Shown one piece after another: positions 35,238-44,597 of a stretch of 64,000 nt of DNA. Under the pieces are notes generated by a model. That model was given only the letters and a program-made list of their open reading frames with translations. It made no database searches and was not told the DNA's origin. Source of the stretch: Mycobacterium terramassiliense (GTDB lineage Bacteria > Actinomycetota > Actinomycetes > Mycobacteriales > Mycobacteriaceae); NCBI RefSeq assembly GCF_900157385.1, contig NZ_LT717700.1, positions 767,818 through 831,817 of the forward strand. The letters run 5' to 3'. The stretch's first letter is position 1; the number at the start of each line of letters is the position of its first letter. Both the position numbers and the translations under genes were made by a program.

Positions 35238-36718
35238 TTAGCCAGCCGGCGCCCAGTTGCCGTGGAAACCCATCGGCACCCGCTGGGGCAGATGCACGGT
35301 AGCCACCGATTCGAGGGTCTGCGCGTCCAGCAGCACCAGCTGGCCTTCGTCGCGGTCGCGGTGGTAGGCGTAGCCCATCAGGATGCCGTCGTCTTCGGCC
35401 CGGCCCGCCGGGTTCGGCACGAATGACATCTCGCCGAGCGAAAGGGCGGGATCGAGCGCCGCGACCTGCCGCGACCCGGTCGCGTAGTCGTGCTTGTACA
35501 GCCCCGGCTGGGCGCCCTGGAAGGACGCACCGATGGTGTAGCCGTAGCGGTGCCGCCCGCCCAGCACGGCCTCGTTGATCCGCGGGAATTCCTGGGGCCG
35601 GTCGTCGCGGCATTCGGTGGTGACGGCGCCGGTCGCCAGGTTGACGGTCCAGCGGTCCAGCATGGGCGGGGCCTCGCCGGGGCCGCGCCGGTCGCGGTCG
35701 AACATCCGCGCGTAGCGCACCACGTCGAGCACCAAAACCTCTGCGCCGTCCCGCATTTCGGAATAGGCGTTGAGCGGGTGGTAGACGTAGCAGGGTTCGA
35801 TGTCGAACCAGCGGATGTCCTTGTTGTCGCCCTCGCGCGGCATCACCCCGATGCGCGCCGGGTAGTTCGGGTTCCAGGCGTACGGCATCCGGTCGGAGTG
35901 CTTCGGGTCGCGGTTCATCCTCGCGTTGATCGGGCCCGGCACCCGGACGCGTCCGACCAGCGACTGCATCACCAGCCGCGCCGGCGCCGACAGCCAGCGC
36001 GGCATGTTCACCGGCAGCGCCTGCGCGGCGTCGAACGTCACCGGCAGGTCGTAGATGACCACATATTTGTCGGTCAGCGAGAAGTCGTGCATCATCGGCG
36101 ACCCGGACACCTCGATGTCGACGGTGCGGCGGGCCCGCCCCCGGGTGTCGATCACCGAGTACTGCACGGTGCGCCCGCGGGCGAACGAGTAGGACACCGC
36201 GTGCAGCTCGCCGGTGCGCGGGTCGCGGTGCGGTGAGCGGTGTAGCCACCGGCCAGGGTCCCGTCGAAGTCGCACGTTCCGACGGTGTCGAGCTCCTCGG
36301 TCAGCTCGTAGTTGGCGACGCCGCCCTCGACGAGCGCCAGGGTCCGTCCGGCGTGCGTCAGCACGTTGGTGTTGGCTCCCAGCGAGAGCATGCCCGCCCG
36401 CGGGTCGAGCCGGGCCGGGGTCGGCTCGCCGAGGCCGGCGCACACCGACAGGCTGCGCACCCAGCGATTGCGGTACCAGTTGGCCTTGCCGTCGCGCAGC
36501 GCCACCCCGTGCACCATGCCGTCGCCGCTGAACCAGTGATAGGTGGCCGGGTCGACTTCCTCGGCCGGGTTCGGTCCGTTGCGCAGATACCGCCCGTCGA
36601 GGTGCTCCGGGATGTGCCCGGTGACCTCCAGATCGGTCGCGGTCACCTCGGCGCCCACCGGCGCCAGGAAGCCCTCGAGATACGGATTCCGGGATGGGGC
36701 GGTTTGCACGGATGTCAC
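35238..36718 (-). pseudogene. Carotenoid oxygenase, frameshifted
   Basis: Two frames together encode a full-length enzyme of about 495 residues like Rv0654, an iron(II) dioxygenase that cleaves carotenoids. The N-terminal part (GTG at 36718, AGGAG upstream) reads MTSVQTAPSRNPYLEG to GTLAGGYTAHRT and then loses sense, stopping at 36152. The rest (HRDPRTGELHAVSYSFARG to RVPMGFHGNWAPAG) continues in another frame to 35238. One missing C in CAC-CGCAC near 36232 explains the shift: restoring it gives HPHRDPRTGE. Motifs with iron-ligand His (WFSGDGMVHG, SPMMHDFSLT, WFDIEPCYVYHPLNAY) are otherwise intact. Recent mutation or sequencing error. Confidence 0.85.
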
Positions 36719-36730
36719 TGCTAAGCTCCT

Positions 36731-36762
36731 ATAACATTGTTATTTCGCTGTTATGAGAACAG
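36731..36762. promoter_or_regulatory. Twin operators between the oxygenase and TetR genes
   Basis: The 61-base divergent gap contains a perfect 13-bp palindrome ATAACATTGTTAT (36731-36743) and an inverted repeat CTGTT-(5)-AACAG (36748-36762). The half-sites share TGTTAT. This is the expected arrangement for TetR control of both divergent genes. Confidence 0.65.
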
Positions 36763-36789
36763 TACGCCGGTGATGGGAAGATGACAAGG

Positions 36790-37476
36790 ATGACTTCGGA
36801 GACCCAGCGCAGCGTGCGTGACGAGATGCTGCACGCCGCCGTCGGCCTGCTCGACGAGCACGGGCCGGACGCGCTGCAGACGCGCAGGGTGGCCGGCGCC
36901 GCGGGAACCTCGACGATGGCGCTGTACACCCACTTCGGCGGGATGCGGGGCCTGATCGCCGGGGTCGCCGAGGAGGGCCTGCGGCAGTTCGACGCCGCGC
37001 TGACGGTCCCCCAGACCGACGACCCGGTCGCCGACCTGTTCGCCGTCGGCGCCGCCTACCGGCGCTACGCCATCGAGCGTCCGCACATGTACCGGCTGAT
37101 GTTCGGCAGCACCAGCGCGCACGGCATCAACGCGCCCGCGGGCAACGTCCTGACGCTGACGGTCGCCGAGATCGAGCAGCGCATCCCCAGCTTCGCGCAC
37201 GTGGTGCGCGCGGTGCAGCGGTCCATCCGCGCGGGACGCATCACCGTCGGCTTCGCCGCCGACGGTGCGACCGACGAAGCGATAGTGGCCACAGCCGCCC
37301 AGTTCTGGGCGTTGGTGCACGGGTTCGTGATGCTCGAACTGGCCGGTTTCTACGGCGAGGACGGCGCGGCCGTCGCGCCGGTGCTTGGCTCGCTGACTTC
37401 GAATTTCCTTGTGGCTCTGGGGGATTCACTCGAGCGCGTGCGAGCCTCGCAGCGCGCGGCCTTCGGCCTCCGTTGA
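36790..37476 (+). CDS. TetR family regulator divergent from the carotenoid oxygenase
   Basis: About 228 residues with an N-terminal helix-turn-helix (LLDEHGPDALQTRRVAGAAGTSTMALYTHFGG) and a WHG-type ligand domain ending FWALVHGFVMLELAGFYG. ATG at 36790 is preferred because GGGAAG lies nine bases before it; ATG at 36781 is directly abutted by the same box. It probably regulates itself and the adjacent oxygenase through the palindromes at 36731-36762. Equivalent to Rv0653c. Confidence 0.88.
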   Translation: MTSETQRSVRDEMLHAAVGLLDEHGPDALQTRRVAGAAGTSTMALYTHFGGMRGLIAGVAEEGLRQFDAALTVPQTDDPVADLFAVGAAYRRYAIERPHMYRLMFGSTSAHGINAPAGNVLTLTVAEIEQRIPSFAHVVRAVQRSIRAGRITVGFAADGATDEAIVATAAQFWALVHGFVMLELAGFYGEDGAAVAPVLGSLTSNFLVALGDSLERVRASQRAAFGLR

Positions 37477-37481
37477 GCGCA

Positions 37482-37515
37482 CGAAACCCCCGGAAGGGCG
37501 CTTCCGGGGGTTTCG
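37482..37515. terminator. Bidirectional terminator between TetR gene and rplL
   Basis: A perfect 15-bp stem (CGAAACCCCCGGAAG and its complement) with a four-base loop lies between two convergent genes, so it can end transcription from both sides. Confidence 0.85.
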
Positions 37516-37525
37516 CGAAGTAGTG

Positions 37526-37921
37526 CTACTTGACGGTGACGGTGGCGCCGGCGGCCTCGAGCTTGGCCTTGGCGTCGTCGGCCGCCTCCTTGGCAACCTT
37601 CTCCAGCAGCGGCTTGGGCGCGCCGTCGACCAGGTCCTTGGCCTCCTTGAGGCCCAGGCCGGAGACGATCTCGCGGACCACCTTGATGACGCCGATCTTC
37701 TTGTCACCGGCGGCCTCGAGAATGACGTCGAACTCCGACTGCTCCTCGGCGGCCTCGGCGGGCGCGCCACCGGCGGCCGGACCACCGGCGGCGGCGACGG
37801 CGACCGGCGCGGCCGCGGTGACCTCGAAGGTCTCCTCGAACTTCTTGACGAAGTCCGAGAGCTCCAACAGGGTCATTTCCTTGAAAGCGTCGAGCAGGTC
37901 GTCGGCAGTCATCTTTGCCAT
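37526..37921 (-). CDS. rplL: 50S ribosomal protein L7/L12
   Basis: A 131-residue stalk protein. An N-terminal dimerisation region and an Ala/Gly-rich hinge (about 38-57) precede the conserved C-terminal domain ([32 protein letters not shown]). It follows rplJ within 35 bases. Confidence 0.98.
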   Translation of the reverse strand: MAKMTADDLLDAFKEMTLLELSDFVKKFEETFEVTAAAPVAVAAAGGPAAGGAPAEAAEEQSEFDVILEAAGDKKIGVIKVVREIVSGLGLKEAKDLVDGAPKPLLEKVAKEAADDAKAKLEAAGATVTVK

Positions 37922-37955
37922 GGGTATTGGGTCCTTCCTGGTTTCGGGTTGGGGG

Positions 37956-38591
37956 TTATTCGGCTGAAGCCGGTGTCTGCGACGATTCCGTCGTTTCAGC
38001 CGGTGCCTCGGGGGTTTCTTCGGCGGGTGCCACCGGTGCTTCTGCGACCGGAGCGGCGGGCTCCGGCGCCGAAGCCTCGGCGGGCTTCTTCTCCTGCAGG
38101 GCGGCCAAGAGGCGGGCCATCTGCGAGGTCGGGGCGGCGAACAGGCCGGCCGCCTTGGCGAGGTTGCCCTTCATCGCGCCGGCCAGCTTGGCCAGCAGCA
38201 CCTCGCGGGACTCCAGGTCCGCGATGCGCTCGACCTCGGAGACCGTCAGCGGGTGGCCATCCATGTAGCCGCCCTTGATGACCAGGGCCTTGTTGTCCTT
38301 GGCGAAGGTCTTGATGGCCTTGGCGGCGTCGACCGGCTCGCCGCTGACGAACGCGATGGCCGTCGGGCCGGCGAACAGCTCGTCGAGACCCTCGATGCCG
38401 GCGTCGGCGGCCGCCCGCTTGATCAGGGTGTTCTTGGCCACCGTGTAGGTGGCCGATCCCGCCAGCGACCGGCGCAGCTCGGCGAGGTTCGCCACCGTCA
38501 GACCTCGGTACTCGGTGATCAGGGTGGCCGTCGAGTCCTTGAACTGCTCCGCGATGTCTGCGACGGCGGTGGCCTTGTCAGCCCTGGCCAT
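37956..38591 (-). CDS. rplJ: 50S ribosomal protein L10 with extended C-terminus
   Basis: A 211-residue stalk base protein that binds 23S rRNA and L7/L12 dimers. The body (residues 1-170) is normal; it is followed by a Pro/Ala/Glu-rich tail of about 40 residues ([20 protein letters not shown] and onward). The M. tuberculosis protein, as I recall, is about 178 residues, so the tail is an addition. RBS AGGAGG precedes the ATG. Confidence 0.97.
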   Translation of the reverse strand: MARADKATAVADIAEQFKDSTATLITEYRGLTVANLAELRRSLAGSATYTVAKNTLIKRAAADAGIEGLDELFAGPTAIAFVSGEPVDAAKAIKTFAKDNKALVIKGGYMDGHPLTVSEVERIADLESREVLLAKLAGAMKGNLAKAAGLFAAPTSQMARLLAALQEKKPAEASAPEPAAPVAEAPVAPAEETPEAPAETTESSQTPASAE

Positions 38592-38827
38592 GCATACCTC
38601 CTGTCAGTGAAAGTCTTCCGCGATTCACCGGAGGAACGCCTAAGAACGAAGTACGCCCCGGCGCAGGAAGCGGCCGGGGCGTGAAAACGCGCCGGCGTGC
38701 GCCGGCGTGCGCCTCGTCCTCCTGCGTGGGCCGCCGGGATGTTCCCGGACCTTCAACCGATTGCTCGGTGACCGACGGTCTTCGGTGGATCGCCACCACA
38801 ATAGCGTGACCCGCCGCGGGCAGCCAA
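38592..38827 (-). promoter_or_regulatory. rplJ promoter and structured leader (possible L10 leader)
   Basis: On the minus strand TTGGCT (38822-38827) and TATTGT (38798-38803) are 18 bases apart, predicting a transcript start near 38791. The 200-base leader can fold strongly, for example CGCCCCGGCC with a GGCCGGGGCG arm around 38654-38683. Ribosomal L10 operons are commonly autoregulated through such leaders; the exact binding fold was not traced. Confidence 0.45.
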
Positions 38828-38835
38828 AACGCGGC

Positions 38836-39750
38836 CTAGCCGAGACCCGCCAGCCGGGCCGCGCCGACCAGGCCGGCCTCGCCACCCAGCGCGGCGGGAA
38901 CCACCCGCAGCGTGGCCAGGAAGTCCAGCCCGGCGTAATCGGCCAGCGCGGCGCGCAACGGGTCGAAGAGCACGCCGCCGGACTTGGCGACGCCGCCGCC
39001 GATGACGACGAGGTCGAGGTCGCACACCGCCCCGACCGACGCGATCATCGCCGCCAGCGCGGTGGCGCCGCGGCGAAAAGCCCGCACCGCCGGCGCGTCC
39101 CCGGCCGCCGCCGCGGCGGCCAGTTCCCGGGCGCCGGCGCCCGCCGGTGCCGACCAGCCGTTGTCGCGCGCCCAGCGCACCATCCACGGTCCGGACGCGA
39201 CGGTCTCGACGCAGCCGCGCCCCCCGCACGCGCAGGGCCGGCCGTCCTGCTCGACCACCACGTGGCCGACGTGGCCGGCGTTGCCGGTGCGCCCGGTATA
39301 CGGGACGCCGCCGAGGATCAATCCCCCGCCCACGCCGGTGGACACCACCATGCCGAGCATGAAGCGCGCGCCGCGGCCCGCGCCGAGCCAATGCTCACCC
39401 AGCGCCATGCAGACGCCGTCGCCGCCGAGCCGGACCGGCACGCCCGGCACCTCGGCCGCGACCCGGTCGCGCAGCGGGAAGCCGCGCCAGGACCGGATGT
39501 TGACGGGGCTGACGCTCCCGCCGGGCAGGTCGATCGGGCCGGCCGAAGCGATGCCCACCGCCGTGACGGGGCCGTCGGCGACGCGCACGGCGTCGGCGAT
39601 GGTCGCGGCGACCGCGGCCCAGACCCCCTCCGCGTCGCCGCCGGCGGGGGTGGGCCGGATGGCGGTGTGGACCAGCCCACCGCCGGGATCGGCCAGGCCG
39701 GCGGCGATCTTGGTGCCGCCGATGTCGAGGCAGAGCGTGAGCGCGGCCAT
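38836..39750 (-). CDS. ROK family sugar kinase
   Basis: A 304-residue kinase. ATP-binding LDIGGTKIAAGL is at the N-terminus, the catalytic region contains NDG-equivalent LGGDGVCMALGE, and the ROK zinc motif CACGGRGCVETV is intact. Substrate is probably glucose or a related hexose. Its ATG shares a base with the upstream stop (TGATG), and it sits downstream of an alpha-mannosidase, suggesting phosphorylation of released sugars. Matches Rv0650 by position. Confidence 0.88.
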   Translation of the reverse strand: MAALTLCLDIGGTKIAAGLADPGGGLVHTAIRPTPAGGDAEGVWAAVAATIADAVRVADGPVTAVGIASAGPIDLPGGSVSPVNIRSWRGFPLRDRVAAEVPGVPVRLGGDGVCMALGEHWLGAGRGARFMLGMVVSTGVGGGLILGGVPYTGRTGNAGHVGHVVVEQDGRPCACGGRGCVETVASGPWMVRWARDNGWSAPAGAGARELAAAAAAGDAPAVRAFRRGATALAAMIASVGAVCDLDLVVIGGGVAKSGGVLFDPLRAALADYAGLDFLATLRVVPAALGGEAGLVGAARLAGLG

Positions 39751-40367
39751 CAGTGGCGATGGGTGTTGTCGGGCTGGCGCGGGTCGCCCGGGTGTTCGTA
39801 GCCGGGCGCGAGCCGCACCAGCGCGGCCCGGCGCGCGTCCAGCCACACCCGGAAGCCGCGCCGCCGCGCGGCGCCCCGCAGGTGGTCGGCGATCGCCGGG
39901 CGCACCTGGGCCAGCGGCGGGCCGGTGCGCGGGGGCGCCCGCCAGCCGTCGGGGCCGGGGCGCGGCGCGGCGAAGCGCAGCGGGTTGCGGGCGTGGTAGT
40001 CCGCCACGTCGTCGTCGCCGATCCGCACCGCGGCGGTGACGTCGGCGAACAGCGCCCGCGCCCGCGGATCCGCCAGCACCGCGGCGGCCACGCTGCCGAT
40101 CTCCAGCCGGGCGGTCGTATCGGGCAGCAGCTCGGCCTGGGCCGGCGCGTCCCGCGCGGTCAGGCCGCGCGCGGCCGCCTCGACGGCGACCACGCGCTCG
40201 GTCACGATCACCTGGGTGAGCCAGCGCCGCAGCTGCCGGCCCTCGGCGGTGCCGGCGGCCGGCAGCGCCGCCGCGCGCCGTCCGCGCCGCAGCCGCGCCT
40301 CGGCCGCGTCGACCTCGTCGACGGACACCGGGTAACCGGCCACGCTCGCCACCAGCCCCTCGCTCAT
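39750..40367 (-). CDS. SurA N-domain/PpiC-like hypothetical protein
   Basis: A 205-residue protein without signal peptide. The opening VASVAGYPVSVDEVDAAEARLRRG and the later IGDDDVADYHARNPLRF resemble the helical N-domains of SurA/PpiC-type prolyl isomerase chaperones, but the rotamase domain is lacking. The C-terminus is basic and proline-rich. It is coupled to both neighbours: overlap of four bases with the mannosidase and one base with the kinase. M. tuberculosis has fabD2 at this place, so this is a different gene. Function unknown. Confidence 0.72.
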   Translation of the reverse strand: MSEGLVASVAGYPVSVDEVDAAEARLRRGRRAAALPAAGTAEGRQLRRWLTQVIVTERVVAVEAAARGLTARDAPAQAELLPDTTARLEIGSVAAAVLADPRARALFADVTAAVRIGDDDVADYHARNPLRFAAPRPGPDGWRAPPRTGPPLAQVRPAIADHLRGAARRRGFRVWLDARRAALVRLAPGYEHPGDPRQPDNTHRH

Positions 40368-43300
40368 GTCACGGTCACCCGGACCGCAGGCGTATAGACC
40401 AGCCGGCCCGCGCAGCCGACCCGGACCAGGGCCCACCACTGGCCGGGGTCCTGCCACGGCGGCGGCGCCAGGTCGAAGCCGAGCTCGACCGTGCCGCAGG
40501 CGGGCAGCGCCGCGCCGAGCGCGCCGGGGCCGATCCACTCCCAGGTGCCCCACGGGCTGATCAGGTGCGCCTCGAGCGCCAGCTCGGCACGGGCGTGGGT
40601 GCCCACCCTCACGGCCAGCCGGGCCGTCCCACCCGCCGCGACCTCGACGTCGGCCGGACCGTCGACGAGGTAGAGCAACTCGGAGCTACCGCACGCGCCG
40701 ACCTCCACCGCGCACACGTCCTCGACCACCTGGCACCAGGCCGCCGGGACGCCGTCGCCCGCGAGGCGGAGCTGGGCGCGGACCGGGTACAGCCCGGGCC
40801 GCGCCCCCGCCGGGATCGACACCACCACCTCGGCCTCGCGGTGATCGCCGGCGCACAGGCCAAATGGCAGCTCGGCCGGTGCGGCCGACCAGCCGTCGGG
40901 ACACACCACCGTCACCGCGCCGTCCAGCGCGGCATCGCTGCAATCGCTGACCACGCTGAGCCGCAACGCCACCTCGCCACCCGGCGCGGCCGGCACCCGC
41001 TGCGGGTGCAGGTGCGCGACGGCGGGCAGCCCCCCGAGCGGCGCGGGACCGCGGTTGTGCAGCCAGTAACGCGCGTATAGCGGCTGCGCGGCCTCGGCGT
41101 CCGGGGCCAGCCGCGCGGACCCCGCCAAAACCCCTGACGTGGAGGGCATTTCGAGGCGGGCCAGCACGGTGGCGACCTGATAGCCGTGCAGGTCGATCGA
41201 CCCCGCGCGCCCGTGCGGCCGTTCCAGCAGGTCGGCGAACCGCAGCCCGCGCACCGCGCCGAGCCCGGACCCGATGGCGACGCGGGCGCGGTTTCCGGTG
41301 GTTTCCACCAACCGCAGCGCCACCGTGGCGGGGTCGACGGGCCGGGCGCTGCCGGCGGTCAGTGGGTTGCCGGCCGCCTTGAGCGCCGTCAGCTGCGCCG
41401 CGCCGGCGGGCTCGACGTGCAGCAGCGACCCGGAGCTGGCCAGCTCGCCGCGCCGACCCGCCGGGGCCACGGCGAGCAGCGGGTGACCGAATTGGGCTGC
41501 GCGGGTTGGGATCTCGGCCTCGCGCCAGTCGCCGTCGCCGGCGATGAGCGCGTAGTCGAAGGCGTGGGTCCAGTGCTGGAGTTGAAAGTTGGATCCGTCG
41601 GGCGCGGTGCGGCGCGGCTCGTCGATCCAGGTGCCCGACGGCCAGCCGGTGCAGGAGCGCATCAAGGCGGTGTGCAGGGTGCCGTCGGGTTCGACGGCGA
41701 AGCTGGGCACCCCGCGGTTGAGCAGCGCGACGGTGCGGGATTCGAAGCGGCCCATGCCCGACGGCGCCCGCTGCTGGACCACGATCTCGGCGTCCGCCAG
41801 CTCCTCGATCACCGACCCGATCGCCGCGGTCAGGCCGTGCTGGTCGCGGCCGTCGATCACCAGGACCGGCAGCGCCCGCGGCGCCCGCAGGTCCGCGTCG
41901 GGCACCCACGCGGCCTCCAACGGGGCCTCGGCCGGCACCCAGACGCGGGCCCGGCCGGTCTCCGCCAGCTGGCGCTCGAGTTCGGCGGTGTACTCCGGAT
42001 CCGCTTGCGCCAGAACGGCTTTGGCAAAGGAGTTGCGGGCCGGCCCGCCGAGCGCGATCCGGACGTCGGGCAGGTTGGAGTCGACGCCGAGGCAGCCGTA
42101 GCGCGGCTTGTCGGCGCCGCTGCAGGTGGCCGTGACGCCGGCGCGGACCAGGGCGACCATCAGCTCGCGCGCCAACGGCCCCGACGCCGCGTCGGCCGGC
42201 GTCACCACCTCGGCCACCGACACGGCCCGCGCTGTGTTATCCGCGGCGCCACCGGCGCAAACCCGGACCGCCGACGACAGGCCGAACCAGCCATACGCCG
42301 GGTTGTCCAGCGTCCACGGGTGTTGTGCGGTGTCCACGGAGCGGGACCCGTCGTGCAGCAGCGCGAAGCCCCGCCCGACGACGGCGTCGCCGACCTCGCT
42401 GACCGGCATGGCGCCCGGCACCGGGCACGGCCAGCGCAGCCGCAACAGCCGGTCCTCCCCGGTGAATTCGTCGATGGCGGTCCGGCAGTCCAGCCGCGCC
42501 ACCCCGTGCCACAGGGTCAGCGTCTGGGTGTAGCGCAGCAGGCCGCCGAGGCGCCCGTGCACGACCAGCCGCTGACCGAGCGGACCGCGATAGGCCCGCA
42601 CCCGCGCCGGCGATTCCGACGAGCAGAGCACCGGCCCGCTGGGCAGCAGGTGCCACGGCCCCTCCCCCTGCTGCGGGTGCGACGGGTATTCCTCGTAGAG
42701 CGCGAGCTCGTTGCCCACCCGGCCGTCGGCGATCAGCTGCCGGTCGTCGCGCACCAGGGACGCGACTCCCCCGCCGCGTCGCGGGTCGGCCTCCAGCCGG
42801 TAGTGCTCGTTGGCGATCGCCGCGCCGGGCATCGGTTCCCAGCCGCTCGCCGCCGCAGCCTCGGCGGCCGGGACCAGCCGGTAGGCCCGCCAGCCCAGCG
42901 AGGGCACGTCGGGCGCCAGCCAGGTGACCGAGCGCCCGTCGTGCTCGACGTGCGCGGGCAGCTCGGTGCCGTCGGGATCGAGCACCCGCACCCCGGCGCC
43001 CGGCGGCGCGTCGAGGCGGGCGGTCACGATATCGGTGCGCCGGTGCGCCAGCGGATTCCACACGACCACGTCGCCCCCGATCGCGCCGGACAGCAGCGCC
43101 AGCGACGTGTCGCGGGCGGCGCGGCCCAGCTCCCACGCGTCGCGCCAGCCGGTCAGCAGGTCCAGGTAGACCTGGTCGGACTCCGAGCCGGTGATGGCGT
43201 CGTGGTGCGCGCCGTAGGCCAGCTGCACCCACGCCTTGGCGAGGGCGGCCTGCGGGTACTCGGCGCCGGTCAGCAGCGCGGCGAACACGGCGAAACGCTC

Positions 43301-44539
43301 GGCCTGCAGCACGGCGTTCTCGGCGGCCCGGTTGGCCTGCTTGGTGTCGATGTACGACACGTCCTTGCCGGTGTAGATCGGGTTCATGTCGCGGGTCTGC
43401 GGCGACGGCTCGCGACCGCGCTGCGCCAGTTCCGCGCGCACTGCAGCGAAAAACTCCCGCGGCAGCGCGCACACGAAGCGCGGCCAGGTGTACCGCGCGC
43501 CCCAGTCGCGGTGGATCGCGGTCACCCATTGGTTCGGCGGCGTGTAATCGGTCCCGACGGGCAGCAGCACGTTGCGGGTCAGGGCCACCTTCTTGAGCCG
43601 TTGGAAGAGCGCATAGGTGGCGCCCTCGGCCTCGGCGAGCGACGCCGAGGAGTCCATCCCCCAGCCCGCCCCGTAGTGCGCGGGCATGTAGTGGGTGAGC
43701 AGGCCGCGGCCCGACGGCGCGATCCACTCGAACTCGCTGCAGAACTGCATGCGGTCCACGTCGCCGCCCGGACCCCACTGGTGGTGCGGGCCGCGGGCCC
43801 ACGAGCTCGACGTCAGGCCCGCGTCGGCGGCGAACCCCGGGAATTGCGGGTCGTGGCCGAACACGTCCAGCTGCCACGCGGTGGCCGGGTCGGCACCGAG
43901 CACGTGGCGCTGAAAGCCGTTGCCGTGCACCAGGTTTCGGATGGTCGTCTCCGGGCCGGTGAGGTTGGTGTTCGGTTCGTTGTAGGTGCCGCCCATCACC
44001 TCGACGCGGCCCTCGGCGAGGAACCGGCGCAGGTCGGCGCGGTCCTCGGGGTGGGTGTCCCAGTACGGCTTGAGGTAGTCGACCTCCGCCAGCACGAACT
44101 TGTATTCGGGCTCGCGGCGGGCCAGCTCCAGGTGGGCGTGGACCAGTTCGAAGGCGTTGGTCTGGCGCCCGGGCGGGTCCTCGGCCCACTCGCTGGTGTA
44201 GGCGCCCTGGGTGTTCCACCAGACCGGGTCGTAGTGGAAGTGACTGACCATGAACATGGTCCACCCGGGCTCGGCGATGGTGAACTCGAATTCGGTGGTG
44301 GCGCCACCGGCGTGCACCCGCGCCGCCCGGCGCTGCCCGACGGCCGGGCCGACGACCGTGACCGGCACCTCGACGGCACCCGCTCCGGGCTGGGCCGTCG
44401 CCGCGCCGCTCAGGCCGTCGCCGTCGATGCGGATCGAGGTCGGCGCGACGCAGCCCGTCAGGCCGACGCGCGCGAGCTGCAGCGGCGCGTCCGGCGGCCC
44501 GGCGAAAAGCTCGGTCGAGTCCGCCGAAATCACCTGCAT
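40364..44539 (-). CDS. GH38 alpha-mannosidase
   Basis: A 1391-residue glycosidase. The Zn site HFHYDPVWW gives His100, His102 and Asp104; the nucleophile is Asp225 in QLDVFGHDPQFP; a second metal site is AYGAHHDAITGSE near residue 480. About 90 residues precede the catalytic domain. After the GH38 beta domains a C-terminal Ig-like/NEW3-type region runs from about 1200. It is longer than Rv0648 as I recall it. Likely role is trimming mannosides. No signal peptide is apparent, so it is probably cytosolic. Confidence 0.9.
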   Translation of the reverse strand: MQVISADSTELFAGPPDAPLQLARVGLTGCVAPTSIRIDGDGLSGAATAQPGAGAVEVPVTVVGPAVGQRRAARVHAGGATTEFEFTIAEPGWTMFMVSHFHYDPVWWNTQGAYTSEWAEDPPGRQTNAFELVHAHLELARREPEYKFVLAEVDYLKPYWDTHPEDRADLRRFLAEGRVEVMGGTYNEPNTNLTGPETTIRNLVHGNGFQRHVLGADPATAWQLDVFGHDPQFPGFAADAGLTSSSWARGPHHQWGPGGDVDRMQFCSEFEWIAPSGRGLLTHYMPAHYGAGWGMDSSASLAEAEGATYALFQRLKKVALTRNVLLPVGTDYTPPNQWVTAIHRDWGARYTWPRFVCALPREFFAAVRAELAQRGREPSPQTRDMNPIYTGKDVSYIDTKQANRAAENAVLQAERFAVFAALLTGAEYPQAALAKAWVQLAYGAHHDAITGSESDQVYLDLLTGWRDAWELGRAARDTSLALLSGAIGGDVVVWNPLAHRRTDIVTARLDAPPGAGVRVLDPDGTELPAHVEHDGRSVTWLAPDVPSLGWRAYRLVPAAEAAAASGWEPMPGAAIANEHYRLEADPRRGGGVASLVRDDRQLIADGRVGNELALYEEYPSHPQQGEGPWHLLPSGPVLCSSESPARVRAYRGPLGQRLVVHGRLGGLLRYTQTLTLWHGVARLDCRTAIDEFTGEDRLLRLRWPCPVPGAMPVSEVGDAVVGRGFALLHDGSRSVDTAQHPWTLDNPAYGWFGLSSAVRVCAGGAADNTARAVSVAEVVTPADAASGPLARELMVALVRAGVTATCSGADKPRYGCLGVDSNLPDVRIALGGPARNSFAKAVLAQADPEYTAELERQLAETGRARVWVPAEAPLEAAWVPDADLRAPRALPVLVIDGRDQHGLTAAIGSVIEELADAEIVVQQRAPSGMGRFESRTVALLNRGVPSFAVEPDGTLHTALMRSCTGWPSGTWIDEPRRTAPDGSNFQLQHWTHAFDYALIAGDGDWREAEIPTRAAQFGHPLLAVAPAGRRGELASSGSLLHVEPAGAAQLTALKAAGNPLTAGSARPVDPATVALRLVETTGNRARVAIGSGLGAVRGLRFADLLERPHGRAGSIDLHGYQVATVLARLEMPSTSGVLAGSARLAPDAEAAQPLYARYWLHNRGPAPLGGLPAVAHLHPQRVPAAPGGEVALRLSVVSDCSDAALDGAVTVVCPDGWSAAPAELPFGLCAGDHREAEVVVSIPAGARPGLYPVRAQLRLAGDGVPAAWCQVVEDVCAVEVGACGSSELLYLVDGPADVEVAAGGTARLAVRVGTHARAELALEAHLISPWGTWEWIGPGALGAALPACGTVELGFDLAPPPWQDPGQWWALVRVGCAGRLVYTPAVRVTVT

Positions 44540-44585
44540 CCCCGCACCTTACGGCGCGAGGCGCCGCGGTGGAGGCATCTGGACC

Positions 44586-44591
44586 TAGGAT
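44586..44591 (+). promoter_or_regulatory. -10 box for a leaderless DinB transcript
   Basis: TAGGAT ends six bases before the ATG at 44598, so transcription would start at or next to the initiation codon. No Shine-Dalgarno sequence is present. Leaderless transcripts are common in mycobacteria. Confidence 0.5.
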
Positions 44592-44597
44592 CTGGTC

